DNA from: Paenibacillus sp. N3.4
GTDB taxonomy: Bacteria; Bacillota; Bacilli; Paenibacillales; NBRC-103111
Assembly: GCF_008017805.1 (NCBI RefSeq)
Contig: NZ_VRTT01000038.1
Coordinates: 1-64,000 of the forward strand
Direction of reading: 5' to 3'
Length of the DNA: 64,000 nucleotides
Every line of letters begins with the position of its first letter. Within the stretch, counting starts at the first letter, position 1. Below the pieces are notes generated by a model. The model saw nothing but the letters and a program-made list of their open reading frames with translations, was not told the DNA's origin and made no database searches. Below are positions 7,832 through 16,478 of this stretch, in pieces. The position numbers and the translations under genes were made by a program.

Positions 7832-9175
7832 ATGAAATTGCAAACCCATAAGATGACGGTTTCCATGGACGAACATTCATCTCATCTGGAACAATTCAAA
7901 GATTATTTTAAGCAATTGGATGATGAAGGAAGAACCATAGAAAAACTGCCACGGCAAACAATAGAAGACTATCAGTTGAAAGCCATAAACGCTACGCTTT
8001 CTCATATCTGGAACCGGAATGAATATTACCGTTCGAAGCTGGAAGAAGCAGGCTTCTCGGGACCGAAGATCGAAAGTCTGGAGCAATTAACGTCTGTACC
8101 GCTGTTGAATAAAGACGTTATACGAGGAGATAAGCAGAAGATCTTGTGCGTTGATCCGAAAGAAATCGGTCAGGTTCACCTCACAAGCGGAACCTCGGGG
8201 AAACCGATTTATACCTCCTACACGTTAGCTGATCAATATATATACGATTTGCTGCCGAAATATTTGGAATTGTTTAAGGAGTCGGACATTGATGTGGCGG
8301 CAATTGCGTTACCGTATGAGTTTGCCCTGCCCGGTCTTGGATTTCAGCGGTTGTATCAATTTGCGTTTGGAACGGCGGTGCTGTCGCTTGGCAAAGGCGG
8401 ATACATGGCTCCCGTCGACAAGTCATTGGAATTGATGAAGGAATTCCAAGCTACAGTCCTCGCTACGACACCTTCCTATGCAGCACTCTTGGCAGAAGAG
8501 AGCGAGCGGTTCGGCATAAAAATAGGTGAAGATATACGATTGAAGAAAATTTTGCTTACCGGTGAAGGCTGCTCCAGCACCTTCCGGGAGCGGCTGGAAA
8601 AATGGTGGGGATGCGAAGTATCATTCTTCTACGGCTCGACCGAATGCGGGGTTGTCGCTGTTGAATGTAGCGAGCACAAAGGGTATCACGTGATGGAAGG
8701 ACATGTAAAAGTAGAAATCATCGATCCGGTTTCGGAGAAACGGCTTCCTTACGGCAAAACTGGAGAAATCATTGTGACGACGCTGCTGCGCGAAGGAATG
8801 CCAATGGTGCGCTACCGCACCGGGGATATTGGTTATTTACAAAAATCCAATTGCGCTTGCGACATCACTATGGACGTCCTGCATTTGAGAGGCAGAATGG
8901 AGAATATGCTGCGCCTGGGCGGAGAGGATTATTCTCCGTTCATGATAGAACACTTCCTAATGGAAATTCCCGATGTGGGTTTGTGGTATCACTTCAAGCT
9001 GAGTCAGGGAGTGTTTAAGATTGAAGCCGAGCCGTTTCGGACGGAATTAAGCGACGAACAATTGGCAGAGAAAATCCGAAAGCATATGGCTGATAGGATC
9101 GGGATTGATTGCGATGTTGAAATTAGACACGATATCCCTCGTACATTCGGCAAAGCGACCAGAATATTCAATTAG
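7832..9175 (+). CDS. PaaK-like adenylate-forming ligase (first copy)
   Basis: A 447-aa member of the phenylacetate-CoA ligase-like branch of adenylating enzymes, which activate aryl acids with ATP and usually transfer them to CoA. Signatures: the phosphate loop TSGTSGKP at ~residue 115, YGSTECG at ~267-273, MVRYRTGDIG at ~325, then the small C-terminal domain with RMENMLRLGGEDYSP. The start is MKLQTHK (ATG 7832), just after TAGGAGGGC. It is followed by a related ligase, DAHP synthase/chorismate mutase and a chorismate-lyase-like gene. That context points to a chorismate-derived acid such as 4-hydroxybenzoate as substrate (inference). Acceptor (CoA or other) unknown. Confidence 0.85.
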   Translation: MKLQTHKMTVSMDEHSSHLEQFKDYFKQLDDEGRTIEKLPRQTIEDYQLKAINATLSHIWNRNEYYRSKLEEAGFSGPKIESLEQLTSVPLLNKDVIRGDKQKILCVDPKEIGQVHLTSGTSGKPIYTSYTLADQYIYDLLPKYLELFKESDIDVAAIALPYEFALPGLGFQRLYQFAFGTAVLSLGKGGYMAPVDKSLELMKEFQATVLATTPSYAALLAEESERFGIKIGEDIRLKKILLTGEGCSSTFRERLEKWWGCEVSFFYGSTECGVVAVECSEHKGYHVMEGHVKVEIIDPVSEKRLPYGKTGEIIVTTLLREGMPMVRYRTGDIGYLQKSNCACDITMDVLHLRGRMENMLRLGGEDYSPFMIEHFLMEIPDVGLWYHFKLSQGVFKIEAEPFRTELSDEQLAEKIRKHMADRIGIDCDVEIRHDIPRTFGKATRIFN

Positions 9176-9265
9176 ATAAAACCGGAGAAACGGCCCGGAA
9201 CAAGGGGCTCAGGATTCGTTTCAGCCATACTAACGTGCTGTGTTATGCCGAGAGGAGGTGCCCTA

Positions 9266-10516
9266 ATGACTGACAATAGTTGGGAGCGGGAGGGAAGGTT
9301 CAAGGATTTATTAGTACGCCTTGCTAAATCCCCTCTGTACAAGGAAAAATTATCGGAATATAACCTGGAGAACATGGGATTGGACCTCATTCAAACACTG
9401 CCGTTGACAACAAAAGAAGATCTCCGGAAAGCCGGCACTTTCGGTCACCTTGCCGTCGAAATAAAAAAGGTTGCACAATACCACGAATCAACCGGTACGA
9501 CCGGAGAGCCCTCCGCTTCCTGGTTCACTCGAGAAGATTTGAAGATTGGCGGAAAACAGCTGAAGGAATGCGGTGTTCGTTTGACCGCGGAAGATCTTGT
9601 ACTAATTCGTTTTCCTTACGCATTGGCACTTCCCGCGTTTTTAATGCAGGAAGCAGCATGGCAGTCGGGAGCTGGGGTCGTTCCCGCAAGCGGACGTACC
9701 GTAGTTACTCCATACCCCAGAGTAGTGGATCTTATGAAGCGTCTTCAAGTCACTGTGATGGCTGGGCTCCCGCGCGAGATGGAACTGCTGGCCGAGGCAG
9801 CACGTCTACTCGGTTCAGCTTCGAACAAGGATTTTCCAGCGCTGCGAGCCATTTGCGTTGCCGGTGAATTGATGAGCGACAAGCGCAGGGAACATATAGA
9901 AATGCTGTGGGGCGTGCCTGTATATAATATGTATGGTTCGACTGAAACCGCTAATATCGCTGCCATGTGTGAATACGGCGCAATGCATATCGTGGAACAG
10001 GATTTTTTCGTGGAAGTGCTGCATGAAGACGGTTCAGGCCCTGTTGCTCAAGGAGAGAGAGGGTTTGCGGCGATTACAACGCTTTCCCATCAGGGTTCTC
10101 CTCTATTGAGATACTTTAATGAAGACATTATCTCTGTCGAACCTTCCTTATGTGCTTGCTGCCGAACGGTGGGCAAGTTGGTGCATTACGGCAGAAGTAA
10201 GGATCGAATCCGTTTCGGTGAAACCATCCTGGACGCCCTTGACATCCATGAAGCCGTATATTCGTTATCTCCTGTTCCAGATGCTTGGAAGGTGTTGGAG
10301 CAAGAGAACGGGCTGCACTTTCTTCTTGATTCGCATGATTCTGGCAAATGGTCGGAGGAGGATATCCGTTCTCGATTATCATATATGCTTCAAGTACCTG
10401 TCACTGTAGAGATCATTGCCGACTCCATGCTGCTCGATCGTGTCGGGCTCGTGAATAACGTTCCGTCGACAAAGCCGGTATATATTCAAAAGCTCAGTAA
10501 CGATACATCTGTTTAA
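9266..10516 (+). CDS. PaaK-like adenylate-forming ligase (second copy)
   Basis: A 416-aa adenylating enzyme distantly related to the preceding gene. It has the phosphate loop STGTTGEP at ~75, the acceptor-side motif YGSTETAN at ~222, TTLSHQGSPLLRYFNED in the core and a C-terminal lid domain. The start is MTDNSWERE (ATG 9266) behind GAGAGGAGGTG. It is shorter at the N-terminus than typical PaaK proteins (about 430-440). Having two different ligases side by side suggests two substrates, or one loading and one elongating or transfer step. A ~100-base relic of a gene like this one lies behind aroC at 4.8 kb. Confidence 0.83.
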   Translation: MTDNSWEREGRFKDLLVRLAKSPLYKEKLSEYNLENMGLDLIQTLPLTTKEDLRKAGTFGHLAVEIKKVAQYHESTGTTGEPSASWFTREDLKIGGKQLKECGVRLTAEDLVLIRFPYALALPAFLMQEAAWQSGAGVVPASGRTVVTPYPRVVDLMKRLQVTVMAGLPREMELLAEAARLLGSASNKDFPALRAICVAGELMSDKRREHIEMLWGVPVYNMYGSTETANIAAMCEYGAMHIVEQDFFVEVLHEDGSGPVAQGERGFAAITTLSHQGSPLLRYFNEDIISVEPSLCACCRTVGKLVHYGRSKDRIRFGETILDALDIHEAVYSLSPVPDAWKVLEQENGLHFLLDSHDSGKWSEEDIRSRLSYMLQVPVTVEIIADSMLLDRVGLVNNVPSTKPVYIQKLSNDTSV

Positions 10517-10595
10517 GCTGTCAGTATCGGTTGTTCCTCGGAATGCCAATGTTCGTGCGAATGTTATATAAAAATGGAAAACTGGCTCATGCAGC

Positions 10596-10688
10596 AACGC
10601 ATTGAAGGAAGCATTGTCTCGCGAACCTGAGCATGGGCGAGCGATAGAGTTACTGGCTGATGCGGCAAAAGGGGATATTGGATTGTAA
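10596..10688 (+). pseudogene. Short coding relic between ligase and DAHP synthase
   Basis: The 232-bp gap holds a frame reading ALKEALSREPEHGRAIELL followed by ADAAKGDIGL and a stop. It has a helical-repeat look but no start. It may be the 3' end of a lost gene. No other feature is visible in the gap apart from the AAGGGAG ribosome binding site of the next gene. Confidence 0.25.
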
Positions 10689-10748
10689 GCATAAGTTGGC
10701 CAGGAAAAGGTTGCAGTCATTTGTGGAAAAGAAGGGAGTGCTCGGGTC

Positions 10749-11771
10749 ATGAGCGAAAAATTGCAACAATTAATATCTCAATTGAACGGGCTTGACCAAC
10801 AATTGCTTCATCTGCTGAGCGAACGGGCACGTATGACCAGTGAAATCGTTCAAGAAAAGCAAAGTCAGGGCATATCAGAAGCGGAGCCGATTGGAAACCA
10901 ACAAATACTAAACGAGCTTGCAAAGTATAACCTGGTAATTCCGAAAGGGCAAAAGGATGCTGTAACCGAGCGCAAGCTCCTCGTTAGTCGGCATCATAAG
11001 AGCGAGGATACGATCATCCATGTCAAGCATGCCGAAATCGGAGGTTCCTCGCACGTAATTGTCGCCGGTCCCTGCTCAATCGAATCCAAAGATCAGCTTT
11101 TGACGGTTGCGGCCGCAATGAAGAAAGCTGGCGTCACGGTCTTACGCGGAGGTGCGTTCAAACCGAGAACTTCTCCGTATGATTTTCAGGGGCTTGGCGA
11201 AGAGGGGTTGAAAATCATGAAGGAAGTGGCTGATGAAATCGGAATGGTGACTATCAGCGAAATCATGAGTCCTTCACAAATTGATACGGCAGAACGCTAT
11301 ATCGATATCTTTCAGATTGGTGCCCGCAACATGCAGAACTACGAACTGCTGAAAGCCGTCGGCCAAACCAGAAAGCCTGTACTTCTGAAGCGCGGCCTTT
11401 CCGCCACACTGGAGGAGTTCATTCTTGCGGCAGAATATATTCTATACAACGGTAATGACCGGGTCATGTTGATCGAGCGCGGTATACGTACCTTTGAAAA
11501 ATGGACTCGAAATACGCTCGATATTTCTGCAGTTCCGATATTGAAACAGGAGACTCATCTTCCGGTGTTTGTGGATGTCAGCCATTCCACCGGCCGAAAA
11601 GATATCCTGCTTTCTTGCGCGAAGGCTGCTCTTGCTGCGGGCGCCGATGGGATCATGGTCGAGGTGCACCCGAATCCACAGGTTGCACTGTCTGATGCGA
11701 AACAGCAGATCAACATTGATGAGTTTAATACATTCTGGACGGGGCTCCGCGAATCGGGCTTGTATCATTGA
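10749..11771 (+). CDS. aroF: Bifunctional chorismate mutase / DAHP synthase
   Basis: A 340-aa protein. Residues ~1-85 are an AroQ-type chorismate mutase domain (LNGLDQQLLHLLSERARMTSEI). Residues ~95-340 are a type I-beta 3-deoxy-D-arabino-heptulosonate 7-phosphate synthase with AGPCSIES, FKPRTSPYDFQG, GARNMQNYELL and LLKRGL. It condenses phosphoenolpyruvate with erythrose 4-phosphate, the entry step of the shikimate pathway. In Bacillus the fused mutase domain acts mainly as a feedback sensor for chorismate/prephenate (known for the family). The start follows GAAGGGAG by nine bases. With chorismate synthase 6 kb upstream, it would boost flux toward chorismate for this cluster. Confidence 0.93.
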   Translation: MSEKLQQLISQLNGLDQQLLHLLSERARMTSEIVQEKQSQGISEAEPIGNQQILNELAKYNLVIPKGQKDAVTERKLLVSRHHKSEDTIIHVKHAEIGGSSHVIVAGPCSIESKDQLLTVAAAMKKAGVTVLRGGAFKPRTSPYDFQGLGEEGLKIMKEVADEIGMVTISEIMSPSQIDTAERYIDIFQIGARNMQNYELLKAVGQTRKPVLLKRGLSATLEEFILAAEYILYNGNDRVMLIERGIRTFEKWTRNTLDISAVPILKQETHLPVFVDVSHSTGRKDILLSCAKAALAAGADGIMVEVHPNPQVALSDAKQQINIDEFNTFWTGLRESGLYH

Positions 11772-11942
11772 TATGATTTCATCACAACGAGGTTGAGATC
11801 CCATGATGGACATGTGGTGTGCTTGGATGATGCTTTTAAAGCGGTAGCGGGCGAAATACTGCAGGAAAGACAGACTACCGGGAACTGATGCAGAGAGTTG
11901 CGAAGCTGCTCGAATTGACATACGGCTAATGGAGGAAAGTGT
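11772..11942 (+). other. Gap with a possible coding relic
   Basis: Between DAHP synthase and the chorismate-lyase-like gene two short frames look protein-like. CLDDAFKAVAGEILQERQ shifts into DYRELMQRVAKLLELTYG, ending just before the next ribosome binding site. This could be the remains of a frameshifted small gene. I cannot assign it. Confidence 0.25.
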
Positions 11943-12563
11943 ATGACAGATATAAATTCTATTGGCAAGGACTCGCAGTATGCGAGAGAGGCATTGGATT
12001 TTTTGCAGGGGGTGATAATCAATATTCTACTGGCGACGGACGGACGGACGACGGATCTGCTGGAAACTTTGTTAAATGAAAAAATGCTCGTTACTGTTAT
12101 TCGGCAAGAACATTTGAATAAAGAACTTGCCGATCTTCTGGGCGAGTCCTCCGACGCTCCGTATTATATGAGAGAATCTATCTTGATAAGCGATAAGAGC
12201 CATTTTATTGTATCTCACAATATTGCCCTTGTTAATTCGAGGCATGTGCCGCCCTCTTTGTTTGAGAAGATTGCGCACCGACAGGAGGGGATTGGAAAAT
12301 CAATCAGTTCTATAGGTTTGCAAACGTTCAGAAAGGTAATTGATTCCGGGCTTAAAAGTGAGGAAGAAGCGGTCGATCTGTTCCAAAAGCCGATCAAACT
12401 TCGTTTTCATGAGCTGCACAATAAAGTTCCTTACAAGAGATACTCCATTTATTTCGGACTGGTACCGGGGATTCAGATGCTTGAATATTTTAATCCGGAT
12501 GTCGTCAGACACCGGTTGAAGCAGGTTGTCAATTATAAAGATGGTGGGATGAATCATGAGTGA
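11943..12563 (+). CDS. Chorismate-lyase-like protein (UbiC/DUF98 superfamily)
   Basis: A 206-aa protein with the pattern of the chorismate pyruvate-lyase-like family. It has LLATDGRTTDLLETLLNEK at the start, then HLNKELADLLGES, the YYMRESIL strand, IVSHNIALVNS, and a helical tail. Family members with activity remove pyruvate from chorismate to give 4-hydroxybenzoate. The start follows GGAGGAAAGTGT. Neighbours supply chorismate (aroC, DAHP synthase) and activate aryl acids (two PaaK-like ligases), which strengthens the functional reading. Catalysis itself is not proven: the conserved arginine (here in YYMRES) is present, but the family is diverse. It overlaps the next small ORF by eight bases. 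Confidence 0.72.
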   Translation: MTDINSIGKDSQYAREALDFLQGVIINILLATDGRTTDLLETLLNEKMLVTVIRQEHLNKELADLLGESSDAPYYMRESILISDKSHFIVSHNIALVNSRHVPPSLFEKIAHRQEGIGKSISSIGLQTFRKVIDSGLKSEEEAVDLFQKPIKLRFHELHNKVPYKRYSIYFGLVPGIQMLEYFNPDVVRHRLKQVVNYKDGGMNHE

Positions 12564-12660
12564 CGAAACAAGGAAAGAGCAGAAGCAAGCAAGGAAACAA
12601 TTAAGAAAAGAGGAAAAAGAAAGAGTAAAAGAGCAGAAAAATCAAGATTGTGATGCATAA
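12556..12660 (+). CDS. 34-aa highly charged peptide overlapping the lyase-like gene
   Basis: ATG 12556 overlaps the stop of the preceding gene by eight bases, implying translational coupling. The 34 residues are almost all Lys, Arg, Glu and Gln (DETRKEQKQARKQLRKEE) and end NQDCDA with a single cysteine. It would form one charged helix. The ribosome binding site is weak (GGTGGGATG). It might be a small accessory or precursor peptide or just a chance frame; the strong compositional bias and coupling argue mildly for a real gene. No family recognised. Confidence 0.4.
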   Translation: MSDETRKEQKQARKQLRKEEKERVKEQKNQDCDA

Positions 12661-13179
12661 TAAAAGGAAAAGGCTGACTCAAAAGGGAGAGAATGAATCC
12701 TAGTCATACCCCCGTTAAGCAGACAACAAGAAAAGGCTTTTATGCTGCGACTGCTTCCCTGAATTCGACTGGGGAGCGGTCGTTTAGTTTTCTTTGTTAT
12801 TATGGTGGTTCTACGAATTTCAGCAAAAAAATCCCCTCCGGTCAACAACGTAAGTTCATCAACCATAAATTCTTTTGACTTTTTAGGCTCTTCGTTAGAA
12901 TCAGTGCTTGATTGGATAGGAACGCGGACACAGCAGCCGTTAATTACCTTTTATCCCCCGTAATTCGCCTGCCCTGCGGACATACGTTCCGTTAAGGGTC
13001 GTGAAATCGTCGATATCGGCCCCTTCTCGTTCGAATAACGGCGCTGGTGTCCGCTAAGTCCAAATTAGACTATTCAAGACTACAATAACGGCTCCAGGGT
13101 CCGATCCGCCACTTGCACCCTCTATCCTTTCGTCAAGCACCGATTTCGATGTTTAGCCACTTTTTATGTTCTCTTCTTC
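12661..13179. other. Long intergenic stretch, possibly dispersed repeat sequence
   Basis: No convincing gene. The part at ~12920-13110 has repeated short phrases of the kind GGACACAGCAGCCGTTA, GGACATACGTTCCGTTA and TGTCCGCTAAG on alternating strands. This looks like the non-coding dispersed repeats common between genes in Paenibacillus (recollection, not a search). A 61-codon frame at 12693 has no family resemblance and is not called. Confidence 0.35.
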
Positions 13180-13455
13180 TTATTTTTTTGCTTTTTTTTT
13201 CATTTGTTCAACGAAATCCATTCCTGAGTCCATCATTTGTTCACCGGCATGTTGTACACCGATTTTAACGGCCGCTATCAGCTTACCTGCAGGAATATCA
13301 GCTGGTTGATCCAATTCTTCTACAACTTCAATGATTTGTTGCCCGGCCACTTTCGCACCACTTTTCACCGCGCTTGCATAGCAGTTGGCGAAATGTAGAA
13401 ATTCTCGCTTGATTTCGCCGAAAATCCCCGAGATATCCTGACTTCTCTCTGACAT
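13180..13455 (-). CDS. Small helical protein, paralogue of the protein at 5037-5267
   Basis: A 91-aa protein starting at MSERSQDISG (ATG 13455) behind GAGAGGAGGTGGAG, almost the same ribosome binding region as its paralogue. It is all-helical by appearance, with REFLHFANCYASAVKSGAK, then GQQIIEVVEELDQPADI, then an amphipathic C-terminus ending in Lys repeats. No signal peptide. It lies just downstream of a small membrane protein with a TPR-like tail, mirroring the 5-7 kb arrangement (TPR genes, then small protein). Function unknown. Confidence 0.7.
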   Translation of the reverse strand: MSERSQDISGIFGEIKREFLHFANCYASAVKSGAKVAGQQIIEVVEELDQPADIPAGKLIAAVKIGVQHAGEQMMDSGMDFVEQMKKKAKK

Positions 13456-13538
13456 TTGCTCCACCTCCTCTCGAAAGCTACTCATTACGTGCAAGAAAGG
13501 GATCTTAGGGAGAGAAAGCGACAGTTTCATCGAGAAGC

Positions 13539-13821
13539 CTAAGCCTGCTCCTCGCCCGCGTCTGCATTTCCGGCAATTGCCTCATCATGAAGTTGAATTG
13601 CTTCAGCCAACCTTTGCTCGAACGGGGTATCAAAAAAACTCTGCCTTCGGCTCATCATCAGGCATCGGGCCGGAATGAATTTGAACAGGTCGCTGTTTGC
13701 TATCCATAAAAAATTTTAATACTGCGACAATTACGCCAGCCACAAGAACAAATGTAATAACACCGGCTAATGTTAGTCCAAGAATGAATATCGCTCTATC
13801 TGCAAATCCCATTTTCTTCAT
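13539..13821 (-). pseudogene. Small membrane protein frameshifted from a TPR-like C-terminal tail
   Basis: From ATG 13821 the frame encodes MKKMGFADRAIFILG, one clear membrane helix (ITFVLVAGVIVAVLKFF) and a polar tail ending EPKAEFF at 13630, giving 63 residues. One base over, without a gap, the DNA continues TPFEQRLAEAIQLHDEAIAGN. This matches the start of the TPR domain at 5-6 kb (APFNERLAQAIKLHKEGVAGN) and then stops. The shift falls in a run of seven T. Either one intact gene joined a membrane anchor to a TPR start and has lost a base, or the 63-aa protein is real and the rest is a relic. It is upstream of, and codirectional with, the 91-aa gene. Confidence 0.55.
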
Positions 13822-13828
13822 ATTCACT

Positions 13829-14017
13829 TCAATTCTCACTTCCTTTGTACTTGGAATACCTATCTGCATCGAACAAAGGGGGGGATACCCTGCCTACTGT
13901 CCTTATTTCATTACACCAAAATGTTGAACGTTTGAATCCAAATATTCTATTAACTTCATCTTCGTGAGCAGGCTCGGCTTGGAACGCTGAAAAAACATTA
14001 TAGATGCTTTTGGTCAT
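13829..14017 (-). pseudogene. Short decayed frame, unrecognised
   Basis: An excellent site (AAGGAGGTTGATTT) precedes ATGCAGGAGCATGAC, but that frame closes after nine codons. One base over, the sequence continues YNVFSAFQAEPAHEDEVNRI, a much more protein-like stretch, so a frameshifted N-terminus is likely. The rest is out of frame or lost. I cannot name the family. Confidence 0.35.
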
Positions 14018-14332
14018 GCTCCTGCATAAATCAACCTCCTTCTGGAAAACACAATTTCCAGTATGTCATGATCAAGCCTTTGAGTTTTGGTTGTTTGGGG
14101 CAATGAACGACATCATTTCACACAATTGAAGAAAAATAGCGGGTTACTGTCAATCGTTGCCTTTCACAATAATTCAGTATATGTATGGGTTTCCTCGATA
14201 ATATGGGTACATGCATATTGTCCGGAGTAATTCCGCTATTGTCCATTCCGCAGGTACAAACCGGCACATAAGTATAGTGAGGAAAGAACTAATAGAGAGC
14301 TGTACAAATCATTTTTAAGCTGCTCCGGGAGA
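14018..14332. other. Intergenic region between divergent units
   Basis: About 315 bp without a gene, AT-rich, between minus-strand genes to the left and plus-strand genes to the right. It should contain promoters in both directions. I see no convincing riboswitch or RNA. Confidence 0.4.
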
Positions 14333-14665
14333 TTGTCCAGGAACAGAGCGTTCGTAATGAGACTTAATCTGGGAGGAATAACTTTGGATCATCTTCAAAG
14401 TGAGCTAGGGTCTAATCCCAGGCAAACAGTTTCTCCTGAAGTTCCGAACTCCAATCTGAGCAAAGAGGAGGCATTGAAGGAAGTGAGCAAGGACCATTGG
14501 AGACAGCTACTGAAGCCGATCCGCCAGCAGCAGAACGGGGGTAGACCTAGAGTGGAGGCAGTTCATCCATCAAGAACTCGAGAGATTGCAGAATCGGGGA
14601 AAAAGTTGAGCCGAATCGATAAAAATATAACCAACTTGAAATATAACCAAGTTATAAGCAGGTGA
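14333..14665 (+). CDS. Unrecognised 110-aa protein upstream of the CPBP protease gene
   Basis: Read from TTG 14333 (just after CCGGGAGA); ATG 14357 is an alternative start. The sequence is polar, with an acidic helical middle (NLSKEEALKEVSKDHWRQLL) and a basic C-terminal third. It has no signal peptide or membrane segment. It ends six bases before the ATG of the CPBP membrane protease, so the two form an operon. CPBP proteases can process or give immunity to peptides (known for the family), so this could be its partner or substrate, but nothing in the sequence shows this. Confidence 0.5.
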   Translation: MSRNRAFVMRLNLGGITLDHLQSELGSNPRQTVSPEVPNSNLSKEEALKEVSKDHWRQLLKPIRQQQNGGRPRVEAVHPSRTREIAESGKKLSRIDKNITNLKYNQVISR

Positions 14666-14834
14666 TAAATTATGAATTACGAATTACTCCGGAATATGGC
14701 GTCCTTGTTCTTGTTTGGGTCACTTATTACCTTACTTCAAACAAATAACTACCTACTGTTGTGTCTTTGGGGAGTATGTGCCGGGTTGCTTTGTATTTAC
14801 AAGCCTATGAGATTTTTTTTCTACGACGGCAAGA

Positions 14835-16431
14835 TTAGCAAACACATTGTGCATTCCATAGGTTTTCCAGGCTTTCTAGGTACTTTTGTGGGTCCCGTCT
14901 GAATCGTTTACGTTTTACGCTATCTTGTAAGCGGTTCTGCCAATTTTGTTTCTGTACTTTGTATCTGTCGTAATCAACGCTTTTTAATCGAGCAAGAATA
15001 TGCTTTTGCTTCAGTGCATCCTGAACAAGAACGATCATTTCTCCATTGCGTAAGATGTACTCGTTCCAATTACGAAGACCCGTGATTCGACGGTGTGCTG
15101 TCTTCGTAGCACGGAAAAATCGCTCCAAATCATTATTGGTTCTTGGGACGTGATACTCGTCATAGCAAGTAAAAAGTCCTTTCCAGAAGCCTCCAGAGTA
15201 GCTTAGTAAATTGGTAACCATAGTTACGTCGTGTTCTTCTGTATAGGTCTGTTTTACCCAATTCAGTAGCTCATTCATCTCCCATCGCACGTTCTCCGTG
15301 GTCTTATCCATGCTGGGTTCAAAGATTTCTACGATATGACGGATCGGCTGCATCCAGCGCTTCACAGCTTCATAGTGAGTCTGTAGATTGTTTATTTTGC
15401 TGAATATTCTGAAAATGTTTTCGAGCAGGGAAGGCCCCTTTTTTACTCAGGCATTTTTGTAAAGAGGCCTGAATGGCTTGAGCTTTTTCGTAAATTCGCA
15501 TGCCAGGTAAATCAAGGGGAGGATTGCCATCCTCTAGTAACAGCGAGCGAACAGCTGCGACATATCCTTTAGCAACTTCGACTTCTATAGAATCACTTTG
15601 TTCAATTTTACGCTCGGCATCTCGAATCCCACGCATACTTTTCTTCAGCTCTGTTTTGAGCTTTCGATCTATGTCAACGACTGGTTTGGCAATGTCTTTT
15701 AAGTAGTGATACTGACAATATTGGTAAGGAACTTCTGGCAATAATGTCTCCATAGCCAAACGGATAGATTGTTGACCGTCGCTCACAATACCTACAATTG
15801 GATAGCCTAAATCAATGATCGGTTGAATAAGCGTTTGTAGTTCGACTGCTGTTCCGCTCTTCATGTTCCGTGCGACTAAAACCGTTCCGCTGAATACTTC
15901 ACGGATCACATAAAGAGTTTCGTTTCCCTTTTCAGGTTGAACACCATCCATCGACAAGACAATGCCGCCATTTTGTTCAGTTACTTCGGCAAGCGTATTT
16001 TTCACGTGATCATCCAAACTTGCCGCGAGTAGTGTTTGGTATCTCTCGTAAAGATTTTGTGCCGATCTTTCGGAAGTAAGTACGCCGCGTTCATTGAGCT
16101 CATCGGCAATTTCCTTGCGAGTCATATGGCGCTTAAAGCGAAGTTCACCGACTAAGCAAAGCACATCGAATCCATAAGCGGAATGCTTAGGACTTAATGC
16201 TTCGGCTTCAGCAGATTTAAAGAGAGCATCAAGATTCGAGCAGTTTACATTCACGCATTTGTAAGCCATGCTCCATGCTTCAATAACTTCATTTAGTGTG
16301 GCAATCTTCTTATGCCAAGCCGTATGGGAACGGCGTAATTTCGATTCACAATGCGGACAATGCTTTATCTCCGACTTGAAATATATTTTTTTAGTTGGGC
16401 GAAGACGATCTTTAACGAGCAAAACAGACAA
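14835..16431 (-). pseudogene. DDE transposase of the insertion sequence, frameshifted
   Basis: Two overlapping frames: 353 aa from TTG 16431, then 176 aa in another frame down to 14835. The first has an N-terminal zinc-ribbon-like CPHC...C..C region, an HTH-like segment (MTRKEIADELNERGVL), the first catalytic Asp in LSMDGVQ and the second in GIVSDGQQSI followed by the YQYCQYHYLKDI helix. The second has the catalytic Glu region TNNDLERFFRATKTAHRRITG. In the second frame the coding sense resumes at FSKINNLQTHYEAVKRW, so one base has been gained or lost near 15370-15400. No canonical slippery heptamer is visible there, so I read it as inactivating rather than programmed. Confidence 0.85.
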
Positions 16432-16478
16432 CCCCTTTGGTGAAAGTTAACCACACAGTTAACTTCGCCAAAGGGGTT
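16430..16478. repeat. Long hairpin at the 5' side of the transposase gene
   Basis: AACCCCTTTGGTGAAAGTTAA, loop CCACACAG, TTAACTTCGCCAAAGGGGTT: a nearly perfect 20-bp stem just inside the right IS end, covering the transposase ribosome binding site. Such structures commonly block translation or transcription entering from flanking DNA. Confidence 0.75.

Noticed and set aside
15365..15400. Programmed frameshift in the IS transposase
   Set aside because: No A-rich slippery heptamer or following structure was found at the overlap, so a simple indel is more likely.
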